Of a DNA stretch of 42,745 nucleotides, positions 1-9,853 are shown one piece after another. The DNA is taken from assembly GCA_016715465.1 (NCBI GenBank), contig JADKAA010000007.1, positions 1 to 42,745 of the forward strand. The letters run 5' to 3'. The first letter of the stretch is position 1; each line of letters opens with the position of its first letter. The DNA comes from Saprospiraceae bacterium (GTDB lineage Bacteria; Bacteroidota; Bacteroidia; Chitinophagales; Saprospiraceae). The translations under genes were made by a program, and so were the position numbers. A model generated the notes under the pieces. It saw only the letters and a program-made list of their open reading frames with translations. It ran no database searches and was not told the origin of the DNA.

Positions 1-419
1 AAATAAATTTATCGCAGGCAGCCCGGAAGGCAGGAGGAGTTTTTGTTCCCCATACCAAATACTTTCATGCCGGCTTCCCGCAGCCGGGTCGCCAGCCGGG
101 TAAAATCGCTGTCACTGCTGACCACACAAAATCCATCCACCCGGCCGGTGTATAATATATCCATCGCATCAATGATCAGTGCCGAGTCAGAAGAATTTTT
201 ACCGGTGGTGTAACTGTATTGCTGTACAGGGGTGATGGCATGATCCAGCAAAACAGTTTTCCAGCCTGCAACATGTGGTTTTGTCCAGTCGGCATAAATT
301 CGTTTGAATGTAGGCACTCCATATTTGGCAATCTCTTCGAGTATACCACCGATCAGGAGATACGGAATATTATCGGCATCTATTAATACCGCAAAGCGGA
401 GATCTTTTGTGTTGTCCAT
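1..419 (-). CDS. NYN-domain (LabA/DUF88-like) protein, partial, frameshifted
   Basis: The N-terminus holds FAVLIDADN followed later by DSALIIDAMDIL and a VVSSDSDFTRL block, the conserved acidic positions of the NYN/PIN-like nuclease fold of LabA-type proteins. These are predicted metal-dependent RNases; many carry a C-terminal OST-HTH/LOTUS domain, which would lie beyond the window edge. As sequenced the frame ends at base 9, but dropping one G of the GGGG run (plus-strand C4 at 48-51) changes the tail to a sensible TPPAFRAACDKFI continuation running off the window. The gene is therefore both partial and split by a probable homopolymer indel. The upstream gene is divergent. Family assignment is confident; the RNA target is unknown. 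Confidence 0.8.
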
Positions 420-583
420 GTATAAAAAATGATTGGTGCAGGAAAGGTAATACTAAAAGAATCCGCCTCCTGTATCCCTTTCCGGATTGAACACTTTTTC
501 ATTGATCATTATCAGTCCTGCCGGTACGGCCAGTCATAATAAACAGCCTTTTGACTGCTGTAACTTAACAGAGAGTTTAGTGT

Positions 584-1231
584 ATGAAAAAGAGATTGTT
601 CATACCCATACGGTTCGCTATGCTTTGTTTGGTACTGGCAGCCTGCGAAAAGGCACCGGAAGTTTTTTCGGTTAATAATTTTTCTATGGTACAGGACAGT
701 GCCCGGACCCGCATGGGGGTGACAGCATTGACCCTCCCTGATATTACCGGCCACTGGACCGGGCTGGAACATAATATAGACGTTAACATTACTAACGGAA
801 TGAACGGGATTAACTTTTATTCCGTCAGGCTGATTGATACGGCGCATTCCAGGGATAGCGGCAGCACCTGGTTTGATGTGGATTTTATGGCAGCTGCAGG
901 TAAGCCATACGTAGAAGTGATCAGTTGGGGATGCGACAGGGACCCTCATGAATTCAGCCTGGTATTAAGTACATACTTAAAGATCAACAAATTGACCAGC
1001 GATACGATCATTGTTCAAATGCTCAATAGTGCATATACAGAAAAATGGCTGAAGGCAAGACGATATAACTATTTTGTAACGGAAGAAGACAAAAAGCAGA
1101 AAGAACATTTTATTTATTTAACTGAAGACCTGCCGCAGCTCACTGAAATATTGAAAGAACTATACCGGGTACCACAGGTTTTCCAGTCACCGGATACAAT
1201 TGTGAGAAGGGTGCTAACAACGCCGGATTAA
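584..1231 (+). CDS. Hypothetical lipoprotein
   Basis: This 215-aa protein begins with a lysine/arginine N-region and a hydrophobic stretch ending in VLAACEK, a lipobox, so it should be exported and lipidated at Cys21. The mature part is acidic and shows no motif I recognise; it looks like a globular beta-rich envelope protein (VRLIDTAHSRDSGSTWFDVDF). The start ATG follows an in-frame untranslated stretch and fits the signal peptide. It is followed after 36 bases by the small basic gene at 1268, but co-transcription is only a guess. Function unknown. Confidence 0.75.
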   Translation: MKKRLFIPIRFAMLCLVLAACEKAPEVFSVNNFSMVQDSARTRMGVTALTLPDITGHWTGLEHNIDVNITNGMNGINFYSVRLIDTAHSRDSGSTWFDVDFMAAAGKPYVEVISWGCDRDPHEFSLVLSTYLKINKLTSDTIIVQMLNSAYTEKWLKARRYNYFVTEEDKKQKEHFIYLTEDLPQLTEILKELYRVPQVFQSPDTIVRRVLTTPD

Positions 1232-1267
1232 AACCTTATTAATCGTTTATAATTTAAAATTGATGTT

Positions 1268-1423
1268 ATGAAAACAAAAAGAACCACTCACCGCAGCATC
1301 AGTGGTAAAAAATTGTATGCGGTAAGAGATGCCAATGGCCGGTATGTAGATATACAAACCTTTGAACGGGCCCATCGGGATGACCTGAGAAAGAAGCATA
1401 CCAAAAGTGACAGGAAGAAATAA
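1268..1423 (+). CDS. Small basic protein, 51 aa
   Basis: An ATG-initiated 51-codon frame ends in TAA at 1421-1423. The product is strongly basic (MKTKRTTHRSISGKKLYAVR, later RAHRDDLRKKH), with a compact YAVRDANGRYVDIQTFERAH core that reads like a real conserved domain, not random sequence. I recall similar short basic proteins from Chitinophagaceae genomes but cannot name a family. The high Arg/Lys/His content suggests binding to nucleic acid or the ribosome; this is inference from composition only. Confidence 0.6.
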   Translation: MKTKRTTHRSISGKKLYAVRDANGRYVDIQTFERAHRDDLRKKHTKSDRKK

Positions 1424-1575
1424 TTTGTTCCCGCAACTACTTTTAAGTTGATTGCCCGGGATATTGAAGGACGCAATATATACGCACTGATTCATTCTGG
1501 TTGCTGCCGGAAGAGGAGAGGTGTTGTTAGTTTTTACATAACATTAGGGGATCACCGGTTAATCTTAGCACAGCA

Positions 1576-2854
1576 TCATTGCATTAAATAATGCTGGAGC
1601 AGAAATACAGCAGCACCGGCAAAATAGCCGATAATAGCCAGCCAGCTAACTTTTTCAGGTACCATATAAAATCAATTTTTTCAAGTCCCATAGCAGCTAC
1701 CCCGGCAGCTGACCCAATGATCAGCATACTACCACCGGTACCGGCACAATAGGCGAGGAACTCCCAAAATAATGATCGGTAGGATAGACCGACAAAGGAT
1801 ACATGCCCTGCGCAGCTGCCACCAACAGTACATTGTCCACAACTGCAGACAACATACCTATAACTAAAGTGATGATCGTAATATGTCCAATCTTTTCATT
1901 CATCACAGTGGCTACATTCTCTAAAATACCGGTAGCTTCCAAAGCCCCGAGCGTTAACAGAATACCAAGAAAAAAAAGTACACTGGGCGTGTCGATCTTC
2001 CTTAATGCATGATTGACAGATAGCGGACGTTTTTCTTCTTCATCTGTTTTACTGTCGTTAATTCGGTGATCACCCACAACAGGCCCAGCCCGAACAGCAT
2101 GCCCAGAAAGGAGGCAGGCCGGTAAGTGTTTTAAATACCGGCACAAATAATAAACAGGAAATACCTAATCCAAAAACAAGGTTCCGGTCAAATGCGTTGG
2201 TATTAAAATTTTCATTGAGCACTGCACTATCTTCTCTTACCTGTAAACGGCCTTTCATCTGCCGGCTGATCAGAAGTGCCGGCACTAATAAACTTATAAG
2301 GCTGGGTAAAAAGGTTTGCAGGATGATGGAGTATGTAGTGATCTGTCCCCGATCCATAACATGGTAGTGGTAACATCTCCAATGGGGAGAGAAGGCCCGC
2401 CGGCATTGGCAGCTATTACCACCAGTGCGGCAAACATGAGCCGCTCCTGTTTATCGGATATGATTTTCCGGAGCAGCGATACCAATACAATGGTAGTAGT
2501 GAGATTGTCCAGTATGGACGATAAAAAAAAAGTGATGAACGCAACCAGCCACACTAACTTCTTTTTATCCGTTGTTTTGATCCGTTTGGTGATCAGGTAA
2601 AACCCATCATTAGCATCGATCAGTTCAACGATCGTCATGGCTCCGAGAAGAAAAAATAAAATACCGGAAACCGAACCCAGTTGACTGGTAAGTTTTTCAG
2701 CCACCCTATTACTGTCACCGGACAAAACAGCAAACAGTGACCAGCAAAGACTCGCTGTTACCAGGGCTGTCGCTGCTTTGTTCACTTTCAACGGACCTTC
2801 CATGGCGATAGTGAAGTAGCCTAATACAAAAGTGATAGCAATCGCAATGATCAT
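1576..2854 (-). CDS. nhaD: NhaD-type Na+/H+ antiporter (five frameshifts)
   Basis: NhaD antiporters exchange cytoplasmic Na+ for H+ in the inner membrane. The fragments in order give LLGAMTIVELIDANDGF, SSILDNLTTTIVLVSLLRK, VVIAANAGGPSLPIGDVTTT and later KIDTPSVLFFLGILLTLGAL and MLSAVVDNVLLVAA, all typical of NhaD. The frame breaks near 2347-2350 (G4), 2107-2110 (T3), about 2058, about 1766 (T4) and 1651-1655 (A5). Each break is repaired by adding one base, giving a 427-aa protein with a continuous family sequence ending at the TGA at 1576. No second copy is visible. Either a recently decayed gene or, more likely in view of the pattern, homopolymer sequencing errors. Confidence 0.85.
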
Positions 2855-3076
2855 ATTCGCCGGTTGATTGTTGTTTTAAAGACGCCGCCTGTTGGTCAGT
2901 GTTGTCAACCAGGTCACTGCATAATGAAGAAACAGAAAACCTTCAGGAAAGATAATCATTAATGAACGGCTATCCGGTTGACATTTCTCAGAATAGCCGG
3001 CTTTGTTATAAGAGGGGTCTTGCAGCGTGATGGCAAAAAACAAGGCCGGGAATACCATTCTTTGGTTGTACTTTTC

Positions 3077-4130
3077 ATGATGCAATCCAACTCCTTCCTC
3101 CTGTATGGCGCCAATGGTTATAGCGGTGAATTAATTGCCCGTTATGCGAAACAATATGAACTGGAACCCATTTTAGCAGGCCGGAGAAAAGAAATAATAG
3201 CACCGCTCGCCGGTAAGTTAGGGCTCCCCTACCGGGTTTTTGATGTGGATGACACAACGGCTTTACTGGCCGCCTTGTGGGAAGTAAAAGTCGTGATGAA
3301 TGCTGCAGGACCTTTCCAGTTTACTGCCAGACAAATGATCGAAGCCTGTTTACAAACCGGCACGCATTACCTGGACATCAATGGTGATATTGCGGTATTT
3401 GAAATGATAAAACGTTATGATGAGGCGGCTAAAAAGCCGGTATCATGTTGTTGCCTGGTGCAGGCTTTGATGTGGTGCCTACCGATTGCCTGGCACTCCA
3501 TTTAAAAAAATTATTACCTGATGCAGTCTCCCTGCAATTAGCTTTTGCCAGTGTAGGCGGCGGACTTTCTCATGGTACAGCCACTACGATGGCGAATAAA
3601 ATCGGTGAAGGAGGTGCCGCCAGGAAAAACGGGAGTATCATCCGTCAACCACTCGGGAAAAAAGGAATGTGGGTGGACTTTGCTGTCAAAAAATTATTTG
3701 TGATGAGCATTCCCTGGGGTGATATTTCCACCGCCTATTTTACAACGGGCATAAAAGATATTGAAAGCTATACTGGCATATCAAGAAAACTATATTATAT
3801 ATTAAAAGTGCAACCGCTTTTTAATTGGCTGCTGCGAACAAATTTTGTCCGCAACGGGCTGAAGAAAAAAATCAATAGCAGGCCAGCCGGTCCATCTGAT
3901 GAACAGCGGAACAAATCTATCAGCCTGGTATGGGGGCAGGTAAGTAATGCTACAGGTGAAATAGTTACGGCACGGCTCAGCGGCCCCGAAGTATATACAC
4001 TGACCGCATACAGTGCATTACTAATTATACAAAAGTATTGACAGGAAATTTTTCTGCTGGCTACCAAACACCTGCCAGTGCTTATGGCGAAAACTTAATT
4101 CTGGAAGTGCCGGGAGTACAATGGAGATGA
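3077..4130 (+). CDS. Saccharopine dehydrogenase-like NAD(P)-binding reductase (two frameshifts)
   Basis: The N-terminus has a Rossmann nucleotide-binding motif (FLLYGANGYSGELIARYA) followed by LAGRRKEIIAPLA and NAAGPFQFTARQMIEACL, the layout of the saccharopine-dehydrogenase-like/trans-acting enoyl reductase family. After the first break (A5 at 3431-3435, one A missing) the sequence resumes as GIMLLPGAGFDVVPTDCLA, another family hallmark. A second break lies near 4025-4030, after which the frame reads TKVLTGNFSAGYQTPASAYG and stops at 4130. Restored length is 351 aa, usual for the family. ATG 3077 is chosen because the Rossmann strand starts directly after it. Substrate unknown. Confidence 0.8.
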
Positions 4131-4174
4131 TGATTAAAGGATAAACAGGAAGTGCAATCGCATACGTTAAAAAA

Positions 4175-4321
4175 CAGGGGCCGTTTCTAAAGCAATCAAA
4201 TCTGTTACATTGTCCCGGTCGCTATCGGGCTACCGGATTATTTAAAGATTTGTTTTTCACCGATTGTCATATTTCGATATGCCCAATATGTTAATCGCTA
4301 AAACATTAGAAACGGCCTCTG
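4175..4321. repeat. Noncoding element bounded by 15-bp inverted repeats
   Basis: aggggccgtttctaa at 4176-4190 and ttagaaacggcctct at 4306-4320 are inverted copies with one mismatch, enclosing about 115 bases with no gene. Inside is a further small hairpin, cccg-gtcgctat-cggg. The arrangement could be a MITE-like remnant or a long stem-loop between two genes. No target duplication was recognised. Confidence 0.4.
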
Positions 4322-4332
4322 CCTGATTCAAT

Positions 4333-4773
4333 TTATAATCGTCCGTCTTTCTTATCATTGGAACGGCCGATACCATAACCAACACCACCGCCTAATACTC
4401 CGCCAATAATTCCACCGGCAACACGGTTACGTTTATTAATGACGGCTCCCAGGATCGCTCCTGAACCAGCACCGATCACTGAATACTTAGCAGCTTTACT
4501 CCAACCTTTCTTTTTAGCAACTTTTGCTTCATTAGTAGTGGAGGAAGTCATTGAACCACTTTTATAAACAGTATTGGTTTTCCGCGGTGCAACAGCAGTA
4601 CGCAGGGCGATAGCAGATTCCAGCTCATTCATGGTTTTCCATTCCCGGAACTGTGCAAAGCCGGTAGTGTCCGTAGTTACTGCCGGCTGAACCGCATAAG
4701 GATTACGGGTACAAGCTGCCAATACTACAATCACTGATGTTGTTACAAGAATAAAGGGTATAATTTTTTTCAT
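4333..4773 (-). CDS. Glycine-zipper lipoprotein
   Basis: The start at MKKIIPFIL is chosen over an upstream ATG because it gives a clean lipoprotein signal: hydrophobic core ending VVLAACTRN, lipidated Cys near residue 21. The middle is a soluble Thr/Lys-rich linker. The C-terminal third (SVIGAGSGAILGAVINKRNR, then AGGIIGGVLGGGVGYGIG) is a glycine-zipper, found in outer-membrane proteins such as the SlyB/YMGG-like families. The last residues are charged. It is probably an envelope-stability protein of 146 aa; the exact role is unknown. Confidence 0.75.
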   Translation of the reverse strand: MKKIIPFILVTTSVIVVLAACTRNPYAVQPAVTTDTTGFAQFREWKTMNELESAIALRTAVAPRKTNTVYKSGSMTSSTTNEAKVAKKKGWSKAAKYSVIGAGSGAILGAVINKRNRVAGGIIGGVLGGGVGYGIGRSNDKKDGRL

Positions 4774-5044
4774 AACTGTCAATTTAAAAATGAATAAATA
4801 AAATAACAGCTGCAGTAATTCACAAACGGTGCCAGAGATCATTGACTTGTTAACAGAATCCTTTACAGGATGTCAACTGGCTAAGCAGAAGGTCTTTAGA
4901 AGAACTACCTTTTAACAGTGCTGATTATAATAACTGATGATGAATAATTAACTCTTGTTTTTAACAGGAATAATTACAGAAACATTCTGAGGCGGATTGG
5001 GTTACCTTCTTCTATGGATATACAATGCAGATAAAAATAAAATA

Positions 5045-6126
5045 TCAGTTATTCAGTGTTTTGTGTATCTCATCCAGCAACCCGTTTACCGGCAGGTCAT
5101 CGCTCAGTTCCCAGAACATGATGCCGCCCAATTTTTCCCTTCGGATAAATTTTGTTTTTTCCCGGATAGACTTTTTATCATCAAAGGTGGCAAATAATTT
5201 TTTGCGCCGGTTGTATTGATATGGTGCTTTTGCTTTATTATCCCAATAGTATTTGAATCCGGAACTGTCGCTGAAATATTGCGGGAACATTTTATAGGAT
5301 ACTCCCTGCTTAAATTTTCCTGTTTGATATAAACCATGATTGCTGTCTGCCACCTGCTCCCACACCCTGGCATAAAAGGCGGCCCCGATGATCAGTTTGT
5401 CTGCCGGAATATTCTTTTGTAAAAGCTGGTTCACACATTTTGAACAGATTGCTGCCCGGGCCTGTAATCAGCCAGCGGTGTATGGTGACCGGTTACAGTA
5501 CTGTAACCTCCCACCAGGTCATAGGTCATCAGGTTCACAAAATCTACTTGTGGCATTACTTCCTTCCAGTCAACAGACTGATCGATATAACCGGTAAACC
5601 CACCGGCAGCAAAACTGAGCAAATACCTGTTGCCCATTTCTTCTCTTAATTTTTTTACCAGTGCTGTAAAATTCTCTTTATCATGCAAAGCATAGGTATG
5701 ACCGGGATATCCTTCTATTGCCGGGTATTCCCAATCCAGGTCGAGGCCATCAATAGCATACTCTTTAAATAAAGCCACCGTTGTTTTCGCAAACGTTTCC
5801 CGGTGTGTGGCCGAACGGAACAATTCTGAACAGGGTGCACAGCCACCCCAGCCACCGATGGATACCATGATCTTTAATTGCGGGTATTGCTTTTTTAATT
5901 GTACGAGTTGCTGTACCGTTTGCCGCTGCTCATCATTATGAAAAGTGAGGGTATCATGCTGCAGCTTCAAAAAACTATAAATGATATGAGTGAGGGTATG
6001 AACGGGGTATTGCTGAATAGTGCTTCCTTTACCGGTGTAATAAGCAATTACTTTATACGGGTGTTTTTCCTGTGCAAAAAGCGGGAAAGTAAAAATGATA
6101 AAAAGAGATAATAATACTTTTCTCAT
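5045..6126 (-). CDS. GH18 chitinase-like glycosyl hydrolase (one frameshift)
   Basis: A signal peptide (MRKVLLSLFIIFTFPLFAQ) is followed by a GH18 TIM-barrel. KIMVSIGGWGG is strand 3, and DGLDLDWEYP matches the catalytic DxxDxDxE motif with Glu as acid/base. VDFVNLMTYDLVGG and, after the break, LIIGAAFYARVWEQV and GIMFWELSDD are later barrel strands. The frame breaks near 5435-5440 (A4 run, one base missing). The downstream part starting NQLLQKNIPADKL joins smoothly, giving 360 aa, normal for a single-domain chitinase. It likely cleaves chitin or related GlcNAc polymers in the periplasm or outside the cell. No carbohydrate-binding module is present. Confidence 0.88.
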
Positions 6127-6199
6127 CTGGTAAAGCTACATATTCATGAAGAAGCGGGTGGTAAGCTGCTCTATAATTTAGCCGAAGTATCTGCTGTAT

Positions 6200-6937
6200 T
6201 TATTTCTTTGTACCCGCAAAGGCTTCCCATCTCATCCGGTAAGCGTTCATAGCGGTAGTGCCCAGTTTTTGAGCAGGCGGTGATTCACCAGCACTCCAAC
6301 AGGTGCACCTATTACAGGTACCAGCTGTGCCATTTTTGCCAGGTCAATATAATCCCGGTATTCCTGCTGGAAGTTTCGCCAGTCAAACTCATTGATATCT
6401 TTCGGTAAGCTTTTTCGTTTCTCTTCCCAGTCGATCATACCGAGGTAAATTTTTTTACGGTGTTCATCACTGAGAAAGCCAGTTCAAAAATATGCAGCAG
6501 GTACACTCTTTCCCGGTAATCATGCACATCCATGCCATAAAGGACAGCAATATCAAACAGCAATTTTAATTTTATCCCGAGCAGGAGGGGAAAATCAGCG
6601 AGGCCCAATAATATGCCTCCTGCTCCCGTAATCCCCCCTTCCACCATTGCTGTTTTCCGGTACCAGTCTATTTTTTAAAGACTGCTTCTTCCCGTACTTC
6701 CAGGCTGGCATTGACCAGCGTATCAGCACTGGTATGTTTGGCACCAAACAAAACACCCCGTATCATTTGCTTAAGTGTAACGGTGATGGCCTTATGTACC
6801 TTTTCCGGGATCCAGGTATTGATCTTTGTTTGTAATTTTTTAGACAGCTTATTGGCAAGCGATGGCCTGCGCAGCATTTTCTTTTGCCAGGCGATCAATT
6901 CCCTGTGAGCTATTCGTTCATACCCGGTCATATACAA
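6200..6937 (-). CDS. EcsC family protein (three frameshifts)
   Basis: The pieces together read as an EcsC-family protein: an N-terminal basic helical region (YERIAHRELIAWQKKMLRRP), the IPEKVHKAITVTLKQMIRG helix, a glycine-rich hydrophobic segment (VEGGITGAGGILLGLADFPL), and a C-terminal QLVPVIGAPVGVLVNHRLL block. Breaks lie at 6670-6675 (A6), about 6468 and about 6272 (A5). Adding one base at each gives 246 aa ending at the TAA at 6200. EcsC in Bacillus is linked to an ABC transporter, but the family's biochemical role is unclear and no transporter is next to it here. Confidence 0.75.
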
Positions 6938-7193
6938 TAGTGGTTACGCTGTACCAGCATTTAACCTCTTGAAAGGTAAACCACCTGGTTTGTTTTTTTT
7001 ATGACAGGTGTTTCCCCCGGTAATCTTTTACGCTATACGAGTATGCCACAAAAATCCCGGTAAGGAAAGGTTACCACAAGGCAATGCCCTTCCGGCTCCC
7101 GGGCCAGTATCTTTTCTGATTACAGGCACCGGAAAATGGTTATTGATGAGATGAAGGATGCCGAGCACATAAAGAATAACAGGAACCCATCAA

Positions 7194-7445
7194 TCATTTC
7201 TTCAATAAGTGGTCAATCGGAATAGCCTCCAGGTAGGGCGTTAAATGAGCCGGGTTGTGAAACACTTTGTATTCCCGGATATCTTTTGTTTCCTTGCTGC
7301 ACCAGGTTTCTACGTAAAAACCGGGCAGATGGAAAAGGAATAACATGTAATCCACCAACTCCCGTTGGGCAATAGGCACCCCCTCTTGTAAAATGGTGAA
7401 TCTCTTTTTTTCCTGGGTCAACACAATAAATTCTGATAGTTTCAT
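7194..7445 (-). CDS. Hypothetical protein, 83 aa
   Basis: The start MKLSEFIVL is preferred to a further upstream ATG because it opens with an ordered amphipathic segment. The product reads as a small alpha/beta protein (FTILQEGVPIAQRELVDYML, then GFYVETWCSKETKDIREYKV) ending in a lysine pair. I do not recognise a family. It stands alone between intergenic stretches of about 250 and 440 bases, so it is probably monocistronic. Confidence 0.6.
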   Translation of the reverse strand: MKLSEFIVLTQEKKRFTILQEGVPIAQRELVDYMLFLFHLPGFYVETWCSKETKDIREYKVFHNPAHLTPYLEAIPIDHLLKK

Positions 7446-7884
7446 AAATGCTGGTTTTAATACAGTTAAGTTAAAAGGCAAATACTAAACCCGTAGTTGG
7501 CAGAGACAAATCCCTGGCACTAACGTAAATCAATGAACTTTAGAGGCTGAGGCAAAAACAAAAACTAACGAGGCTGAAATTAAAATTGGCCGGTGATTGG
7601 CCTGATGCAAAGAACAAATATAAAAAAGTGATCCTGATATTTGCAAGTTTATTTTATCGGGGAGGGTGTTGACCATTTACAAATCATTTTTTTCTTGGAT
7701 CCGGCTTCGACACCGGCATAAAGAACTGAAACTAACGTGAAGTTGCTATGAAACACCGTCATACCGGTCTCCGGGCCGGTATCTTTTCCTTATGACATCG
7801 GCAAGATGCACATGCTGAACTGAATGCAGCTAAACATCTTGCATACTACCCGGATCAACCAATCAGTTTACCTGAATGTAATTA
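7446..7884. other. Intergenic stretch without a recognised gene
   Basis: No convincing coding frame in either strand. It contains a perfect 7-bp inverted repeat, ATACCGG and CCGGTAT, near 7761-7782, followed by a short T run that could end plus-strand transcripts. A weaker copy of the segment around it (gggcc-a/g-gtatctttt) occurs near 7104. Nothing else was seen. Confidence 0.4.
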
Positions 7885-9034
7885 TTACCGGCTGATTAAA
7901 TTATCATAGAGACAATTCACTGTTTTCCGTATCACGGTATTAAAACCATCGGTATACCCGGGTTGACAGCCATTGCTGATGACAACAATACCGAACTTTT
8001 CTTCCGGGTGAAAAAACATAGCGCTGTACAAGCCGTAAGCAGAACCGGTATGTCCTTTCAGGGTTTTACCGGCAATCAGTTTAGTAGTGGTGGAGATAGC
8101 CAGCCCATAGCCTTCTTTCTCTGATAAGACTGTTTGCATGGTGATGGCACTTTTCTTTTTATGATTCGTTTGCCATTGGCCTTACCCCTGTTCATGTGCA
8201 TGGTCATATACCTGGCCAGTTCCGTAGCGGAGATCTTCATACCGCCGGTGGGTGAAAAAATGGGAGTACTGTAACCCATAACATACTTAGCAATCTCTTC
8301 GCGGCGGGGTGCATACGCATTGGGCGAAGCTTTGAAACTTTTACTGAATCATCGTATTCATAAATGGTTGCAAAGCGGGAGGCATCTAATGAGTCCACAC
8401 AATAGCCGCCGTACAAACCGAGCCGATCGAGGATATGATGTTTCACATACTGGTCAAAACGTTCGCCTGTTATTTTTTCAATAATGGTGCCCGCCATATT
8501 ATAATTCAGGTTGCAGTACTGGTAGCCGGTACCCGGTTCGTATGCATTATAACAGTTGGCCCAGTTGGGGTTTTTAGCCGGGTTGATCGCATCGAGGGTG
8601 AAATAACCCTGGCTGTCGTTGATAGAGGACCGGTGCGCTAATACCATGCGTAGTGTGATCACGGTATTGGGAAATTTAGGATTTCGTATGCTGAAACCGA
8701 CCAGGTCACTGATATCATCATCTAAGGATAATTTTTTTGCTTCGGCCAGTTGCATAATGGAAGTGGCCGTAAAAGATTTGGAGATAGAAGCAATGCGGAA
8801 CAGGCAATCATCAGTTAATGGAGTATTGCTATCAATATCTTTTAACCCAAAGGAATGCGTATAAATGAGCTTACCTTTTTTTACCACGGCTACCGAAAGT
8901 CCCACCACTTTGGATTGCTGCATGATGTCCCGGATGGCGGCTTCGGCTTTGTCGGGTTGACCCGCACTGTGCAGAGACAAGATCAGTAAGATGAAAGCGG
9001 TGACAATAAATGAAAAACAAGAAGACCGGTACAT
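7885..9034 (-). CDS. Serine hydrolase, beta-lactamase/DD-peptidase family (two frameshifts)
   Basis: A signal peptide (FIVTAFILLILSLHSAGQ) precedes a class-C-like serine hydrolase fold. The catalytic SxxK is in SISKSFTATS, the YxN-type motif in YQYCNLNYNMAG, and the KTG-equivalent HTG in LKGHTGSAYGLYS. The frame breaks near 8328-8333 (A3) and near 8153-8158 (A5), each needing one extra base. The repaired joins read KASPNAYAPRREEIAKYVMG and IIKKKSAITMQTV, giving 383 aa. Members act on peptidoglycan peptides, D-amino esters or other substrates; the real substrate here cannot be told. It is a periplasmic protein. Confidence 0.85.
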
Positions 9035-9182
9035 GGTAAAAGTATTAGCAGGTAAATAATACGGAAGCTATTTAAAAGCGGGGAGATAAACAACGGGAGG
9101 GGAATTGTTATTACATAAATAGGTTACTGATGAGAATCTAACTTTTAAAATCTTTGTATTTTTCCTGTACCAATTATTGTCT

Positions 9183-9524
9183 ATGCTTATTGTAGCCACC
9201 GAATTACATGTCAGGAATGGTTGGAAATTCATTCCTTTTGTGCGGCATTCTATCCGTTCAACCAAACAGGCTAAGCAGGCAGCAGGTTGCCTGCATGTAT
9301 GGGTAGGAAATAATGGCTGGCGCATCGGCTACACCCTTACAGCATGGAAGGATAAGTCTTCCATGCTGCAGTACCGCAATACAGACTCCCACAAAGTAGC
9401 CATGCAGCAAATAGGAAAATTATCAAAGCAGTATAAAACGCTGGTGTGGGAAGCGGAGCAAGTGCCCAGCTGGAATGAAGCGAAGGTAAGGCTGGATGCA
9501 ATAGGTTTTAAGGTGTTGAAATAG
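9183..9524 (+). CDS. Small alpha/beta protein, DUF3291/monooxygenase-like
   Basis: ATG 9183 gives a 113-aa protein with a ferredoxin-like dimeric alpha/beta-barrel feel: strand LIVATELHVR, FIPFVRHSIRSTKQAKQAAG, then GYTLTAWKDKSSMLQYRNTD and a C-terminal WEAEQVPSWNEAKVRL. The pattern (strand, helix with HSIRS..QA, strand with LTAWKDKSSM) matches small antibiotic-biosynthesis-monooxygenase/DUF3291-like proteins. No cofactor ligand can be named. It lies just before the AT-rich defence-like block. Confidence 0.6.
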   Translation: MLIVATELHVRNGWKFIPFVRHSIRSTKQAKQAAGCLHVWVGNNGWRIGYTLTAWKDKSSMLQYRNTDSHKVAMQQIGKLSKQYKTLVWEAEQVPSWNEAKVRLDAIGFKVLK

Positions 9525-9853
9525 CTATATTAAACTCAGGATAACCGGAAAGACCAATTGCGGAGAAAAAAATACTAACGTACGAGGATCTTTCTATGGT
9601 AATCAGAATTTAAGTCGCAGTATAATTGCACACTGGTGTTTAACATTTTTAAGCAGGTAACCAATAGCATATACCCATTTATTCATTTATCTGTTTTACC
9701 TGTTATCCACTAAAAATTATATCCATTAGTTTTCTGGAATGCAAACTTCTTATTTGGCATTACAAAGTTTTGAAAATTAAAAATATATTATATATTTAAA
9801 TGATTATTCCTTCTTGAACGAATATGCTGTCTTTTTAGTTAAGCCTTAAAACT
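9525..9853. other. AT-rich intergenic leader of the defence-like block
   Basis: No gene is seen. The second half is very AT-rich and forms the upstream region of the 992-aa protein gene, so it probably carries its promoter. It marks a sharp drop in GC compared with the preceding 9 kb. Confidence 0.5.
9768..9798 (+). promoter_or_regulatory. Candidate Bacteroidota-type promoter
   Basis: TTTTG at 9768-9772 and TATATTTA at 9791-9798 are spaced by 18 bases. This resembles the -33 TTTG / -7 TAnnTTTG promoter of Bacteroidota, with the last base off consensus and the spacing one short. It is 56 bases upstream of ATG 9854. AT-rich context raises the chance of coincidence. Confidence 0.3.

Noticed and set aside
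7090..7790. Direct repeat pair (gggcc-gtatctttt) as an insertion element
   Set aside because: The shared part is only about 20 bases, imperfect, and no transposase or terminal repeats are seen between the copies.
1576..9034. Genuine pseudogene cluster from genome decay
   Set aside because: Every break is a single-base homopolymer change, conserved residues after each break are intact and no internal nonsense substitution was noticed; sequencing error is simpler, though not proven.
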